Part shown: in pieces, positions 8,785-19,640 of the stretch | Numbering within the stretch: the stretch's first letter is position 1 | Layout: every line of letters starts with the position of its first letter | From: Oreohelix idahoensis | Taxonomy: Eukaryota > Mollusca > Gastropoda > Stylommatophora > Oreohelicidae | Direction of reading: 5' to 3' | Length of the DNA: 64,000 bases | NCBI GenBank assembly: GCA_024509875.1 | Contig: JAMPIV010015279.1 | Span: forward strand, 496,001 to 560,000 | The notes under the pieces: generated by a model | What the model was told of the DNA's origin: nothing | What the model saw: only the letters and a program-made list of their open reading frames with translations | Database searches by the model: none | Program-made: the position numbers and the translations under genes

Positions 8785-10130
8785 CTATATATTAACATTT
8801 GTTCGTGTTAAATATAGTTTGACTATATTATGCAGTTCCCTAGGTTTGTCTATTCTCAACACCTCTTCTATATTTATAGGTAAGTTGGATGCTTGCAAAT
8901 AATCTAATATTGGTATTCTCATTTGTTCATACCTCTTACATTTTAACAAGAAATGTTCTATATAATTGTCTTGAAGACATCCTGCACAGTAAGGTTCTTC
9001 TATTCTGAAATAGCCTTTTCCCAGCTGTAGTCTGAGAAGTGTCTTATTACTGAGAATTTTCAATTCCCTAGATATCTGACATTTTCTTGTTGGAGCCTTA
9101 AACATCTTATATGCATGTCTTCCTTTCTGATTTGTATCCCACTCTGCTTTCCATTCATCTGTTATTAATTCTTTAATTACGCTCTTAATCTCTGATTTAC
9201 TCATCCCTACATTTATTAGATTTTTATCAGATCTACCTTTCTTGGCTTCTTTATCTGCCTTTTCCTTTCCTTCTATGCCAACATGTGAAGGTATCCAAGC
9301 AATTAATACTGAACATCCTCTGGAATATAAATATGTAGTAGCCAGAAACATCTCCTCTGCTATATCAGGTCTACTACATTCTCGTAAGTTTCTAAGTGCT
9401 TTAATTGTTGAAAGAGAGTCAGTTAAAACTGTTAATTTTTTGGGAGGGTTATTAGAGAATATTTCTAGTGCTTTTAGTATTGCCACCATCTCTGCAGTGA
9501 AAATGGATGTATTTTCCGTGATGCTATATTCTTTTGCCATTTTCCATATTGGAATATATCTTCCTATCCCCAATTTGCCATTCTCTCCCTTGGATCCATC
9601 TGTGTACACAGTAATGCTGTCTTTTGATATTTGCTGTATATATTTATTGGCTGTGTTTTTAATATTTTCTATATTATTTGTTTTCTTAAGTATTTCTGCT
9701 AGGTGGTAGTCCGTGTCTGGTTTCTTGATCTCCCAGGGCGGAATCACTGGCTTGTATTCACAACTGTCATTAATTGATGTAATTAATGTACCCAGATGGA
9801 CAATTTCCTCCATACACTTCCATCCTGTAGGGTATCTAGTGGTATTCATTGGCTTGGCCTGAGTTGTTAGTTGGCATCTGGTAAAAGCTGTATGTGCTGG
9901 GTGAGACTTATTTAACATAACTCTGTTCATGTAATTTAGTCTTAACTCCTTTCTCCGTAATTCTAAGGGTATAATTCCTAAAGCCACCTCTATAGCTCCC
10001 ATTGATGTTGATCTGGTTGCACCTGCTATTGTACATAAAGCCTGATGTTGAATTCTGTCTAATTTAATCTTGTTACTGTGTGCAGCAGAGTCATATATTA
10101 TACTTCCAACATCTATTTTTCCTCTAATAA
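8785..10130 (-). pseudogene. Jockey-like non-LTR retrotransposon, RT end plus RNase H and zinc-binding tail
   Basis: A 405-codon frame (8785-10002), open upstream to about 10130, encodes the end of a LINE Pol protein. The upstream part (SIIYDSAAHSNKIKLDRIQ) is the RT thumb region. The RNase H domain has all four catalytic positions: TDGS at about 134, E at about 171, D at about 195 in LTDSLS, and D at about 250 in GKEKAD. A C-terminal CCHC zinc motif follows (C339, C342, H350, C355), as in the reverse-transcriptase zinc-binding domain. The frame is cut at 10130 by a nested LINE and resumes at 11390, where the words FYKSFIRG and KIDVG would join. The RNase H frame itself looks undamaged. Confidence 0.88.
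10121..10130. repeat. Target-site duplication of nested LINE, left
   Basis: cctctaataa occurs here and at 11390-11399, immediately flanking the nested LINE. The two copies lie in the same codons of the interrupted host LINE. Confidence 0.85.
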
Positions 10131-11389
10131 CTTACTTAGTCGTTCCCCTTCTACCGTGAGGTGTAGAGGTTTGGAAGAGAGAGCGCCAGACTATCCTATC
10201 GGCTGTCTTCCTCCTGGCTTGGTTCCATTCTAGTCCTCGGTCCTTCAAAGATTGTCTAATGTTGTCCTCTCAGCGGACTCTGGGTCGTCCTGGGGGTCTG
10301 GATCCTAGGCTCTTTGTTTCCCATGCTTGTCGTGGTAGCCGATCTTCTCCCATTCTGCAGACATGGCCAAACCATCTTAATTGGGACTGTTCTACTTGGG
10401 TCTGCAGGGGGTAGGATTTAAGGCCTTAACGTATCGTCTGGTTGCGTACCATGTCTCTTCTTGTTACTTCAACCACCTTCCTCAGATACCTCATTTCTGA
10501 GGTTTGGATCTGGCTTTTGTGGGTTGTAGTCAATGCCCATGGCTCGCATCCATATGTCAAGACTGGGACATAGGTGGAGCGGTATACAGCCATCTTCGTT
10601 TTCTTACCAACTTCTCTCTTGCTGAGGAATCCTCGATTTATGGCCTGAAAAAGTCTCCCAGCTGCTGCTTTTCGAGTGGCCAACTCTTCTTTGATGCCTC
10701 CCTTTCGGTCTATAATAGCTCCGAGGTATTTAAAGTGGTCGACCTGCTCCAGGACCTGTTCTCCCAGCTTAATCTGATGTCTTCTTTCTTCTCGTGATAT
10801 CACCATGGATTTTGTTTTAGAGCTGCTTATGACCATCCCTCTCTTCTCCAGCTCTTCCTTCCAGACTTGCAGGTTGGATTGGAGATGTGCCTCTGATTTA
10901 GCAATCAGGGCAACATCATCAGCAAATGCCAGCTCTGAAATATAGACCTGTCTCATCTTCCAGTACCCCACTGAATACTTTTATGTTTTCTCCTTACATG
11001 CCTTGATGACATCGTCCATGAGGGGTATGAAAAGTTAAGGTGATAGGATATCACCTTGTCTTACACCAGTGGTGGTCCTGAACTCTTCTGACTTATGGTT
11101 TACTGTCCTCACATAATTTCTGCAAGACTTGTAGAAGCTCTGTATAGCATGAATCAGAGGTTGCTGGAATATTCTTCCTTGCCAAACAGTCCCAAAGTTT
11201 GCTCCTGGGGACCCTGTCAAACGCCTTTTCCAAATCTAAGAAACAAAGATGGATCTCACTCTTATACTCAAGGGCCTTTTTACTCAGCTGTCTGAGTGTG
11301 AAGATTAGGTCTTGAGTACTTCGGTTTGCTCGGAATCCGCACTGGACCTCATCCAATTGTGGCTCAGCTAGGCGTCGGAGACTCCGACT
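10131..11389 (-). mobile_element. 5'-truncated non-LTR retrotransposon nested in the jockey-like LINE
   Basis: This minus-strand insertion encodes the RT and C-terminal part of a different LINE. From its 5' side: RT fingers and palm A (GFRANRSTQDLIF, then LDLEKAFDRVPRSKLW) in 11356-11093, a frameshift, then GVRQGDILSP near 11040, another break, then a 181-codon frame (10971-10426) with the catalytic AFADDVALI, ISSSKTKSMVIS and YLGAIIDRKGG. The last 290 bp encode the tail (LRWFGHVCRMGEDR, then RPPGRPRVR). The insertion has a 10-bp target duplication, is truncated at its 5' end and has no poly(A); the 3' end reads actaagtaag. Frameshifts make it a pseudogene. Clade not assigned. Confidence 0.9.
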
Positions 11390-11399
11390 CCTCTAATAA
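11390..11399. repeat. Target-site duplication of nested LINE, right
   Basis: Second copy of cctctaataa, matching 10121-10130. Confidence 0.85.
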
Positions 11400-11605
11400 A
11401 AGATTTATAAAAATTGAGCATTGTCTTAGGGCTTGCACCGCATCCATTACCTTTCAAATATCTTAATAAGTTAGTCAATCCTCTGCAAGACTCCACTAGT
11501 TTATCTATGTGTTTATTCCAGTTCAGCTGTTGGTTCAATATCATTCCTAGATATCGAGTGGTTGGTACTGTATTAATGTCTTGTCCTTTTTGCCTGTTTG
11601 TAACT
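11390..11605 (-). pseudogene. Upstream part of the interrupted jockey-like LINE RT
   Basis: The minus strand here encodes an RT thumb segment (TTRYLGMILNQQLNWNKHID, then SCRGLTNLLRYLKG, ending FYKSFIRG). This joins the frame that resumes at 10130 once the nested LINE and one copy of the duplication are removed. The upstream limit is near 11600, where unrelated sequence with the hammerhead-like core begins, so the host LINE is itself truncated. Confidence 0.85.
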
Positions 11606-11641
11606 GTGGCTGACGAAGGGTGGAACTCGAAACGTTCCGTG
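11605..11641 (+). ncRNA. Hammerhead-ribozyme-like core (Penelope-type)
   Basis: On the plus strand ctgacga (11610-11616) is followed by gggt-gga-actc (11618-11628), which can pair as a 4-bp stem II with one wobble, then gaaac (11629-11633) and gtt (11634-11636). This is the conserved CUGANGA / stem II / GAAA order of hammerhead ribozymes. The very short helix III (ac/gt) is the form described for Penelope-like retroelements. Stem I would pair tgtgg with ccgtg, mostly through wobbles. The downstream words (accgttaatttgtaaaac) also resemble the sequence after such motifs in other invertebrates. No Penelope RT or GIY-YIG coding is seen nearby. Activity is doubtful because of the weak stem I and the GUU cleavage triplet. 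Confidence 0.55.
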
Positions 11642-11691
11642 TTTCCCGTGTACCGTTAATTTGTAAAACTGATTCAATACCGTTTTATTTG

Positions 11692-11796
<105 letters not shown>

Positions 11797-11799
11797 CTC

Positions 11800-12095
11800 G
11801 TCACCATACAGCGTCTCTCTCATCTCTAGGCTGGAGAAAAACCTCGCTGCTACCCAGCTTCTCCCATGGAGCCGACAGTTTTGGAATACTTGTTCTACTG
11901 TCTGTTTGTCCTCCCTACATGGGCACATATCTTGTCTGTTTGATTTTCAGTTTGTTGTACAGATGGTATTTGTTGTACAGATGGTATTTTTTGTACAGAT
12001 GGTATTTGTTGTATTTGAGACTGCAATGGTCAGATCTTAATCTGAAAGTTATCACTTGATCTCTTCTAAGTAATGTATAATATAGTTCTACACTA
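11800..12095 (-). pseudogene. LINE C-terminal fragment with duplicated segment
   Basis: Reading minus-strand, RRDQVITFRLRSDH is followed by the word NKYHLY repeated, then CREDKQTVEQVFQNC. This is the C-terminal zinc-binding tail seen in jockey/RTE-type Pol proteins (compare 59309-59535 and 26008-26205). An 18-19 bp unit (ttgtacagatggtat core, 11950-12014) is present about three times and expands the NKYHLY segment. Short and degenerate. Confidence 0.7.
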
Positions 12096-12304
12096 TCGGA
12101 GTCTGGGTGTTCCTTATGCCATTTTCTCTCGGAATACTTGGCATATGTTTAAAGAAAGGGTCTATACTTCTTGGAGAGCTGAAAGATGATTATGATAATG
12201 ATGGTGATGATGATAGTGATATTGATGAAGATGTGTGCAAGACTCATGACGGCACTGACTATAAATGTGGCAACCTCATCTTGAGCGAAAAGAAGCTCCC
12301 ACAA

Positions 12305-12329
12305 CAAGCAATCAATCAATCAATCAATG
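12305..12329 (-). repeat. (ATTG)n 3' tail of LINE
   Basis: The minus-strand LINE at 12330-13690 ends in four to five ATTG units, like the microsatellite tails of RTE/CR1-type elements. It lies just beyond the GCTCC...GGAGC stem-loop. Confidence 0.75.
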
Positions 12330-13690
12330 CCCTTTTGCTCCCCAAGGAGCATAGGCCTTCAACAAACACATGCCAAGTCTTCCTGTCCTGTGTCATCCGC
12401 TCAAGTTCTTTCCATGTTTTCCTCATCATTTTCACCTCTGTATTTAATTCTATTCTCCATGTGTATTTTGGTCTACCTCTGCCTCTCTTTCCCTGTGGAT
12501 TCCAGAACAAGGACTGCCTTGTAATGCAATCAACAAGTCTCCTCAATGTGTGTCCTATCCATCGCCAGCGTCTTCTTCTCAACTCTTGTTCCACTGGCAC
12601 TTGTTTGGTTCTTGTCATCAATTCCACATTTGTGACTTTGTCATACCATTTCAGTCCTTCTATTCTACGCAAGCACCCGTTTATAAAAGTCTGTAGCTCT
12701 TTGGTTGCTGTTTCCGCTGCTCCCATTGTTCCAGAGCCACACAAGACCGACCCGACATTTGAGCCGAAGATTCCTGTTTTCGTGTTGGACGGCCTCTCTT
12801 GCTCTCCATATGTTTCCCAATGCAATGAAAGCTCCTCTTGCTTTTTGTATTCTTACTTTGATATCATTGTCTGTCCCTCCAACTCTGTCCATACCACTGC
12901 AAAGATATGCGTACTACTCTACATCCCCTAGTAGTGTCTCCTCAAGTTCAACCTTGTTATCACATCTTGCATTTATTCTCACAATCCCTGTCTTTTCCCT
13001 GTGTATTTTCAGGCCCACTTGTTTTGACCTCTTATCGAGAATTTTCATTTTCTCTTGCATCTGATTATAGTTATGGAACAGAAGAGGCAAGTCATCTGCA
13101 AAATTCAGATCATCAAGTTTATTTAGTCAGATTCCACTGGATTCCATTTCTGTTGTGTGATGTCGATGTTTTAATAACCCAATCTATTGCTAGTAAGAAA
13201 AGAAATGCAGACAAGAAGCATCCCTGTTTCACTCGCGTTCTAATCCTAAACGGTTCTGTAAGTTGTCCTTCGCGAAGAACTCTGCATGTCATGTCCCCAC
13301 AAGTCTTCCCTATTAAGTTAATGATCTCCATGGGAACTCCACAATGCCTCATCAATTTCCAAAGTGATTCTCTGTCTACACTGTCACATGCCCTTTCACA
13401 GTCCACGAATCCGATGTACAGCGATGAACTCTATTCCAGACACTGTTCAACCACTATTCTCAATGTGGCCATCTGGTCTGCACAGGATCTGTTCCGTCGA
13501 AAACCCGCCTGTTCATCTCTCAGTTACCTGCCCATGGACTCTTTTAATCTCTCAAGGATGATTCTTTCCCGGCACTGAGAGTAACACTATTCCTCTATAA
13601 TTTATGCACTCTTGTAAATTTCCCTTCTTAGGCGACTTTACCAGATAACCTTCCTTCCACTCTGCTGGTATTTCCTCTCACAAGCAGAAG
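12330..13690 (-). pseudogene. Non-LTR retrotransposon RT region, frameshifted
   Basis: The minus strand encodes, from 13680 leftward, the RT fingers (SPKKGNLQECINYRGIVLL, then LRDEQAGFRRNRSCADQMA), palm A (VDCERACDSVDRESLW), RVKQGCFLSAFLF, the catalytic LDDLNFADDLPLL near 13090, and the C-terminal domain ending GKRGRGRPKYTWR and FVEGLCSLG (12316-12825). At least four frame changes or stops separate these blocks, so it is dead. In palm A the usual AFDSVD reads ACDSVD. The 3' end carries a stem-loop (12337-12350) and (ATTG)n. Truncated 3' pieces of this family occur throughout the window (14341, 19295, 24263, 25415, 47490, 48390, 58140, 59560). The plus-strand frames of up to 274 codons are antisense shadows. 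Confidence 0.88.
12337..12350 (-). other. 3'-terminal stem-loop of LINE family
   Basis: gctccccaaggagc folds as a 5-bp stem with a 4-nt loop at the end of the LINE coding region. The same stem is kept in several tails (47698-47711 perfect; 59784-59797 with a G-T pair; 14341-14354 shortened with a changed loop). Likely a recognition structure for the element's RT; that role is inference. Confidence 0.55.
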
Positions 13691-14330
13691 AGAGAAAAAC
13701 ACGCCGAAAGGAAAATCTGAAAAAAACAACAACTGTGGGCTATCACCTCAAGTGAGCATCATCCCTACAGTCAGTTATGTCTGAAGAGGCGGCTTACCAC
13801 TACTATGAAGATGATAAGGATGATGAGTGGACTCCCTGCTTTGTGACAAAATCGGTGTCATGTTTTCATTGTGGATCTACACACCACAGTGACATCACAA
13901 CCAAAATGTACGTCACTCTCACAACTGTGCAATGTCATTTATTTTAAAAATTATCGTTCTAGGCTGTGATTCCCCCCAAAAAATATATAAATTAAATAAT
14001 TTAAAACATTATAATCAACAAACAAATGAGTCAAGATGACCTGATATTGTCAGAACCAGTGTTTTAATCTGCATAATCTAAGTAACAAAGTTGCAATGAC
14101 CTATTATATTTGCATATGTTAAACGTACTAGCCAAAGGTTAAGCCAATATTTACAAACATTCCAACAATATGGATAGTACAGTCAATGTATGGTAAATAT
14201 CATTAAAGCTGAACAACTAATGCAAATATTGTGTCGATATTACTAAGCTACAATAAAACATACTTGTCAATATACTATCAATACGACAATTGCTAAATTA
14301 ATAATGACTTGTTCTCATAACATGTCAACC
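13691..14330. other. Intergenic, nothing coding
   Basis: No gene seen. From about 14140 onward, words of the satellite family (agtcaatgtatggtaaatat at 14182, tgtcaatatactatcaatac at 14266) begin to appear in degenerate form, so the satellite region may start here. Confidence 0.45.
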
Positions 14331-14535
14331 GTACCCTTTAGCTCGCAGAAGAGCATAGGCCTTCAATAAACACATCCTATTTTTTTTTTTAAAGTTTTTG
14401 TAGTAACAATTTTCACAAGATGGGGTAACCAGCCCCATGCCCAACCCACCTTTGTCGCTTTTCACGACATGTCTGGTAGGGTACAGTGTTACTATTCTTT
14501 GCTCCCCTTTCGGGCCCCGGTAAGACTCGGGTTAT
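14331..14535 (-). mobile_element. LINE 3' tail fused to SINE-like core (inverted)
   Basis: 14341-14378 matches the 3' end of the dispersed LINE family (gagcataggccttcaa). It is followed by a poly(T) and by a 140-bp segment whose reverse complement contains gacatgtcgtgaaaagcgac and catggggctggttacccc. That segment is shared with 48530-48720 and 57480-57615. It is probably a SINE or non-autonomous element in minus orientation. Confidence 0.5.
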
Positions 14536-14559
14536 TATAACATGTACCTGGCATATAAA

Positions 14560-15180
14560 CTTTTCAATTTAACTAGCTCAAGATACATATGGACTTGTCA
14601 ATATAACTAGTGCTAGACTCAACAAAGACTTGTCGAAATACAGTCACTGTAACTTGTGCTAGACTCACAAAGACTTGCCGAAACACTGTCACTGTAACTA
14701 GTGCTAGACTCAATATAGACTTGCCAAAATACTATCACAGTAACTAGTGCTAGATTCAACAATTACTTGCGGAAATACAATCACTGTAACTAGTGCTAGA
14801 CTCAACAAAGACTTGCCGAAATACTATCTCTGTAACTTGTGCTAGACTCAACATAGACTTGGCGAAATACTGTCACTGTAACTATTGCTAGACTCAACAT
14901 AGACCTGCCGAAATACTATCACTGTAAATAGTGCTAGACTCAACATAGACTTGCCGAAATACTATCACTGTAACTTGTGCTAGACTCAACATAGACTTGG
15001 CGAAATACTGTCACTGTAACTATTGCTAGACTCAACATAGACCTGCCGAAACACTATCACTATAAATAGTGCTAGATTCAACATAGACTTGCCGAAATAC
15101 TTTGACTGTAACTTGTGTTAGACTCAACATAGACTTGTCAGTTTATTTAGTGCTAGGCTAAATATAGAATTATCAATATA
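14560..15180. repeat. 46-bp satellite array, about 13 copies
   Basis: Unit: gctagactcaacatagactt, then gccgaaatactatcactgta, then actagt (46 bp). Copies are 80-95% alike with no long ORF. Local pairs of units recur (gacttggcgaaat then gacctgccgaa), suggesting duplications of more than one unit at a time. Confidence 0.92.
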
Positions 15181-15400
15181 CCGCCTTTTTTTTTACACAG
15201 AAATAGTAGGAGACAGGAAACGTCTCAGATGAGCTTCAATTGCCTCCGATCATCCACCATCTCGGTTAAATCAAGTTTTCACTTGTATTTTGATTATTCA
15301 GTGTAACTTCCACTCCGTGTTTTATTTACATCAGCCTCTTATTGATTGTACTTGGTGATAGTTATTTACATTAGAATTTGTTGTTTACTTATTACTGTCA
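15181..15400. other. Non-satellite break within the array; SINE-like words
   Basis: A poly(T) at 15188 is followed by ccaccatctcggttaaatcaag, which resembles 57695-57725, suggesting an inserted non-autonomous element. No gene. Confidence 0.35.
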
Positions 15401-15890
15401 ATATTCGGTCTATATAAATAGCACTAAACTATAGACATGTCAGTATACGGTTTATATAACTATTGCTTGACTGATATAAATGTGTCAATATATTGTCAAT
15501 ATAATTAGCGCCAGACTGATACAAATGTATCAGGATATTGTCAATATATATCAAACGCTAGACTGAAATAAAAGTGTGTCAGTATATTGTTACTATGACA
15601 AGCGCAAGACTGATATAAACATGATAACATACTGTCAATATAACTAACGCTCAGTGTGACAATATATTATCAATATATTTAGCGATAAACTTATATAAAC
15701 TTGATAACATACGGTCAATATAACTATCGCTAGTCTCAGATAGATTTGTCCACATATGGTCAATGTAACTAGCGCTTGACTCATATAGATTTGTCCACAC
15801 ACTGCCAGTATAACCAACGTTGACTAATATAGTGAAAAGTGTCAATATGCTGTCAATGTACGAGCGCTAGACTGTTTTCACCTTTTAGAT
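15400..15890. repeat. Diverged copies of the same satellite
   Basis: About ten units share the core (tgtcaatatactgtcaatat, aactagcgctagactgatat) with the 46-bp array but are strongly diverged and vary in length. They connect the array at 14.6-15.2 kb to the CA-containing units at 15.9-17 kb. Confidence 0.75.
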
Positions 15891-16985
<1,095 letters not shown>

Positions 16986-17169
16986 GTATAATGACAAAAT
17001 GACGAGGACTACATTAACATTATGATAAAAAGTGGGGTTAACGAAACTAGTGTGAGTCAGACTAGTACAGAAAACACAGAAATGACCTACGTTACGACCA
17101 AACGGACTTTGTTTGGAATAAACGAACGAAATCTAAGAGAAAGTAAGAACTAAGATAGGTTCATCAAAA

Positions 17170-17760
17170 GGTATTTTAAACTATTTTTTTTAAAGTTACG
17201 GGTAATCTCATAACAAATACTGTCATAGGGGAGAGAAGTGTTAGAGACTTCACTATACTAGCCCCATCTTTATGAGGGATGGTAGAAGAAAGGAATAATG
17301 GACAGGGGGCCGCCATATTGCCCCATGTTGCCAGAATGGCTATCCATATTGGCGCAGTTAGCCTTAGCTCTAACCCTGTTTCGAGCTTTGTTAAAAAGTG
17401 ACGTACAAAAAAAAAAAAAAAAAACAGTAAGGCGGTATTAAAAATAAAAACCAAATTTTCAAAATTCAAACTCGAAGCGCAAAGCCGAGTATCGACAGTT
17501 ACTTGATCAACAAAGCGGTCTCTTTTCTGCTATTTTCTTCTTCAAACCAGGTTTGTGGTGATCTGTTCCTTCCTAACTCCCTTTTTCTTCCCTAATCCAA
17601 AAGCTGAGTTAGGTACCAATGTACAGCCGGGTAGACTGTAGCGTGACGCTGCCAGGTTTTAGATTCCAGAACCAGGCAGAGACGTTGACACACCGGAAAT
17701 CCTAGTGAGAAAATGATATGTCCTTGGAAGACACTCTTGACCTATTTTCGCTAACCCCCA
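17170..17760 (-). mobile_element. SINE-like/non-autonomous repeat in two pieces
   Basis: 17222-17255 (gagaagtgttagagacttcac) recurs at 44155-44190 and 56825-56860. 17550-17720 (ccctaatccaaaagctgagt ... gccgggtagactg) matches 44220-44300 (cctaattcaatagcaaagtc ... gctgagtagactgg). In the 44-kb copy the following sequence holds gaatcgaaccc, a B-box-like word on the minus strand. A poly(A) run lies at 17406-17424. Probably one old tRNA-related element. Confidence 0.5.
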
Positions 17761-17869
17761 CCATTTATTAGACAAACATAGGTATGTCAATGCGTGGTCA
17801 ATATCAAAGTCTCAAGAGCAGAAACGACATATCTGTCTATGACCGAGTACTGCCTGGAAACGTCTCCTT

Positions 17870-18445
17870 TAAATACCATGTCTGTTGGTCTAGGTGATCA
17901 TTTCGGTCCACAACATCCTCCCTCCAATCATCATCATCATATGACGTATTCTCTCCAGAACGTTGTCTCCATTAAAGACTTTGATGTCTTTTTATGTGAC
18001 CGAAAATTTTCAGCTTCCTTATTGCGATGGTATTTAGTCCTCTCTCCAATATTGTTTATAAATTCTGTTGTTGACATTTTTCCATGCTATGAAAACAAAC
18101 TTTCCAGCATGTGGTCTATTTGCCTTCCTTTATCTCTTTTTTCCTTCCATTTTTATGTTGTCACTATGAATTCCAGTTTCCTTCTTCTCAAAACATGCCC
18201 AAATAAAATTTAATTGCTTTCTTCTAATTTGAATTATCAACTTACTTGGTTCACTGACTTCTTTCAGGACATAATCTTTACTCTTTTTTCGCTGTCCATG
18301 GTATTCTGAACATTGTTCTGTAAAACCACATCTCTGTGGCCTCCAGATATTTTCTTGTATGTCTACTAATTCGTACCTTAGTTCTACTTAACTGTATCTT
18401 CACTTTTGACCAAAATTGACCTGAGGTCATAAATCAACATCTCTA
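17870..18445 (-). pseudogene. Non-LTR RT C-terminal fragment, heavily broken
   Basis: The minus strand reads LEATEMWFYRTMFRIPWTAKK, a block typical of the region after the RT domain in many LINEs, then further degenerate sequence with frequent stops (RNKEAENFRSHKKTSKSL near 17970). A related fragment, sharing the words around gatcattcacttcacaac, is at 59985-60260. Function is lost. Confidence 0.65.
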
Positions 18446-18945
18446 TCATTCTACAAAATTTCTTACAGTTAACTGTTTTGAGTTATTATGCAAAATGTCA
18501 TTTTACTGTCATATATCCTTCTTGTCAACTAATAATATTTTAAACGCGTTTTTCTCAAAACAAGCTGACGTGCAGATAGAATAATGCAGCACTAAGGCGA
18601 TGAATTGTATATGACTCACTTCAATGTGTTAGGATTGGCTCTATATAACACTCCAAACTATTGACAAAGAGCTGTTACTGTCAATACTTTCTGTTTTACT
18701 GGATACTGATTTGACCTGGGATATTCTACTCTACAGATCAAAGACTTAACATAACTTTAGCAATGAGTGGAAAACGTTACCTTCCCAACAGTGTATCATA
18801 AACACATCAGTATGCAGTCAATATCATTTACAAGAGACTAATATAGACAAGTGAGGTAAATATCCCATGCGCTAGAAGTGCATTCAATCAATCAAGACCT
18901 TCATAGAAGCTTTAAATCTACAGGAGCTGGTGCGGATCTTCTGTC
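18446..18945. other. Intergenic, nothing coding
   Basis: No gene seen. A satellite-like word (cagtatgcagtcaatatc) occurs at 18809-18826. Confidence 0.4.
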
Positions 18946-18948
18946 CTG

Positions 18949-19251
18949 GTGATGCAGGGGTATGCCGTAATGAGAGAGTTGACAGACTATCACCAAGAAC
19001 ACCCACAGTGGGGACACTGGATATGGATAAGGGAGAGATACTCAGAAACAATTAATGATCGTCTGTCAGAGAACGACACCGCGAAAGATGAATCACCAAG
19101 GTTACGACTGTTGGAATTTGGCATCAAACGTAATACTAGCAGAGATGGACGTATGAGAGGATGCATCTGTCGTGTATACAACAAGCGAGCTGCCAGTACA
19201 GTTATCATTCATGCTCTTCGACATAAATTGAGGGAGACTGAGCACCTATGA
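18949..19251 (+). CDS. Unrecognised 100-aa open frame
   Basis: I do not recognise this frame. It starts MMQGYAVMRELTDYHQEH and has a balanced, charged composition (LSENDTAKDESPRLRLLEFG, then RMRGCICRVYNKRAAS), unlike the low-complexity frames elsewhere. It has no obvious domain or signal peptide, and no neighbour that explains it. It lies between a LINE fragment (17.9-18.4 kb) and a LINE tail (19.3 kb), so a mobile-element origin is quite possible. Chance is also possible at this length in this much sequence. Confidence 0.25.
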   Translation: MMQGYAVMRELTDYHQEHPQWGHWIWIRERYSETINDRLSENDTAKDESPRLRLLEFGIKRNTSRDGRMRGCICRVYNKRAASTVIIHALRHKLRETEHL

Positions 19252-19294
19252 GTTTGCCTGGAGTGTAATGATGTCCGTTATGTTAAAAAATAAC

Positions 19295-19640
19295 AATCAA
19301 TACCCTTTAGATCCACAAACAGCATAAGCCTTCAACAAACACATGCCAAACTTTCCTGTCGTGTGCCATCATCTGAAGTTCTTTTCCAGTCTTTCTCATC
19401 ATTTTCATTTCTATCTGCATTTCTTCTCTTCTTACTCTGGAGAATTTTATTAAAAGAATTGCCTTGTAATGCAATCAACAGGTTTCCTCAGTATGTCCCG
19501 CTTCAACCGCCAACATGTTTTTCTCATATCTGGTTCCACTGGCACTTGTCTGGTTCTCGTTTTAGGTTCGGTATTGATGAATGTGCCCTACCATTTCAAG
19601 CAATCTTTTATGAAATTTTGTAGTTTATTGGGTTTTTTTG
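19295..19640 (-). pseudogene. LINE 3' tail fragment
   Basis: Shares with the LINE at 12330-13690 the words gccttcaacaaacacatgcc, ccttgtaatgcaatcaacag and tggttccactggcacttgtc. Internally shortened and out of frame. Minus orientation, cut at the 5' side near 19640. Confidence 0.75.

Noticed and set aside
12107..13578. Plus-strand frames of 274 and 223 codons
   Set aside because: They are antisense to a LINE RT whose conserved motifs lie on the minus strand.
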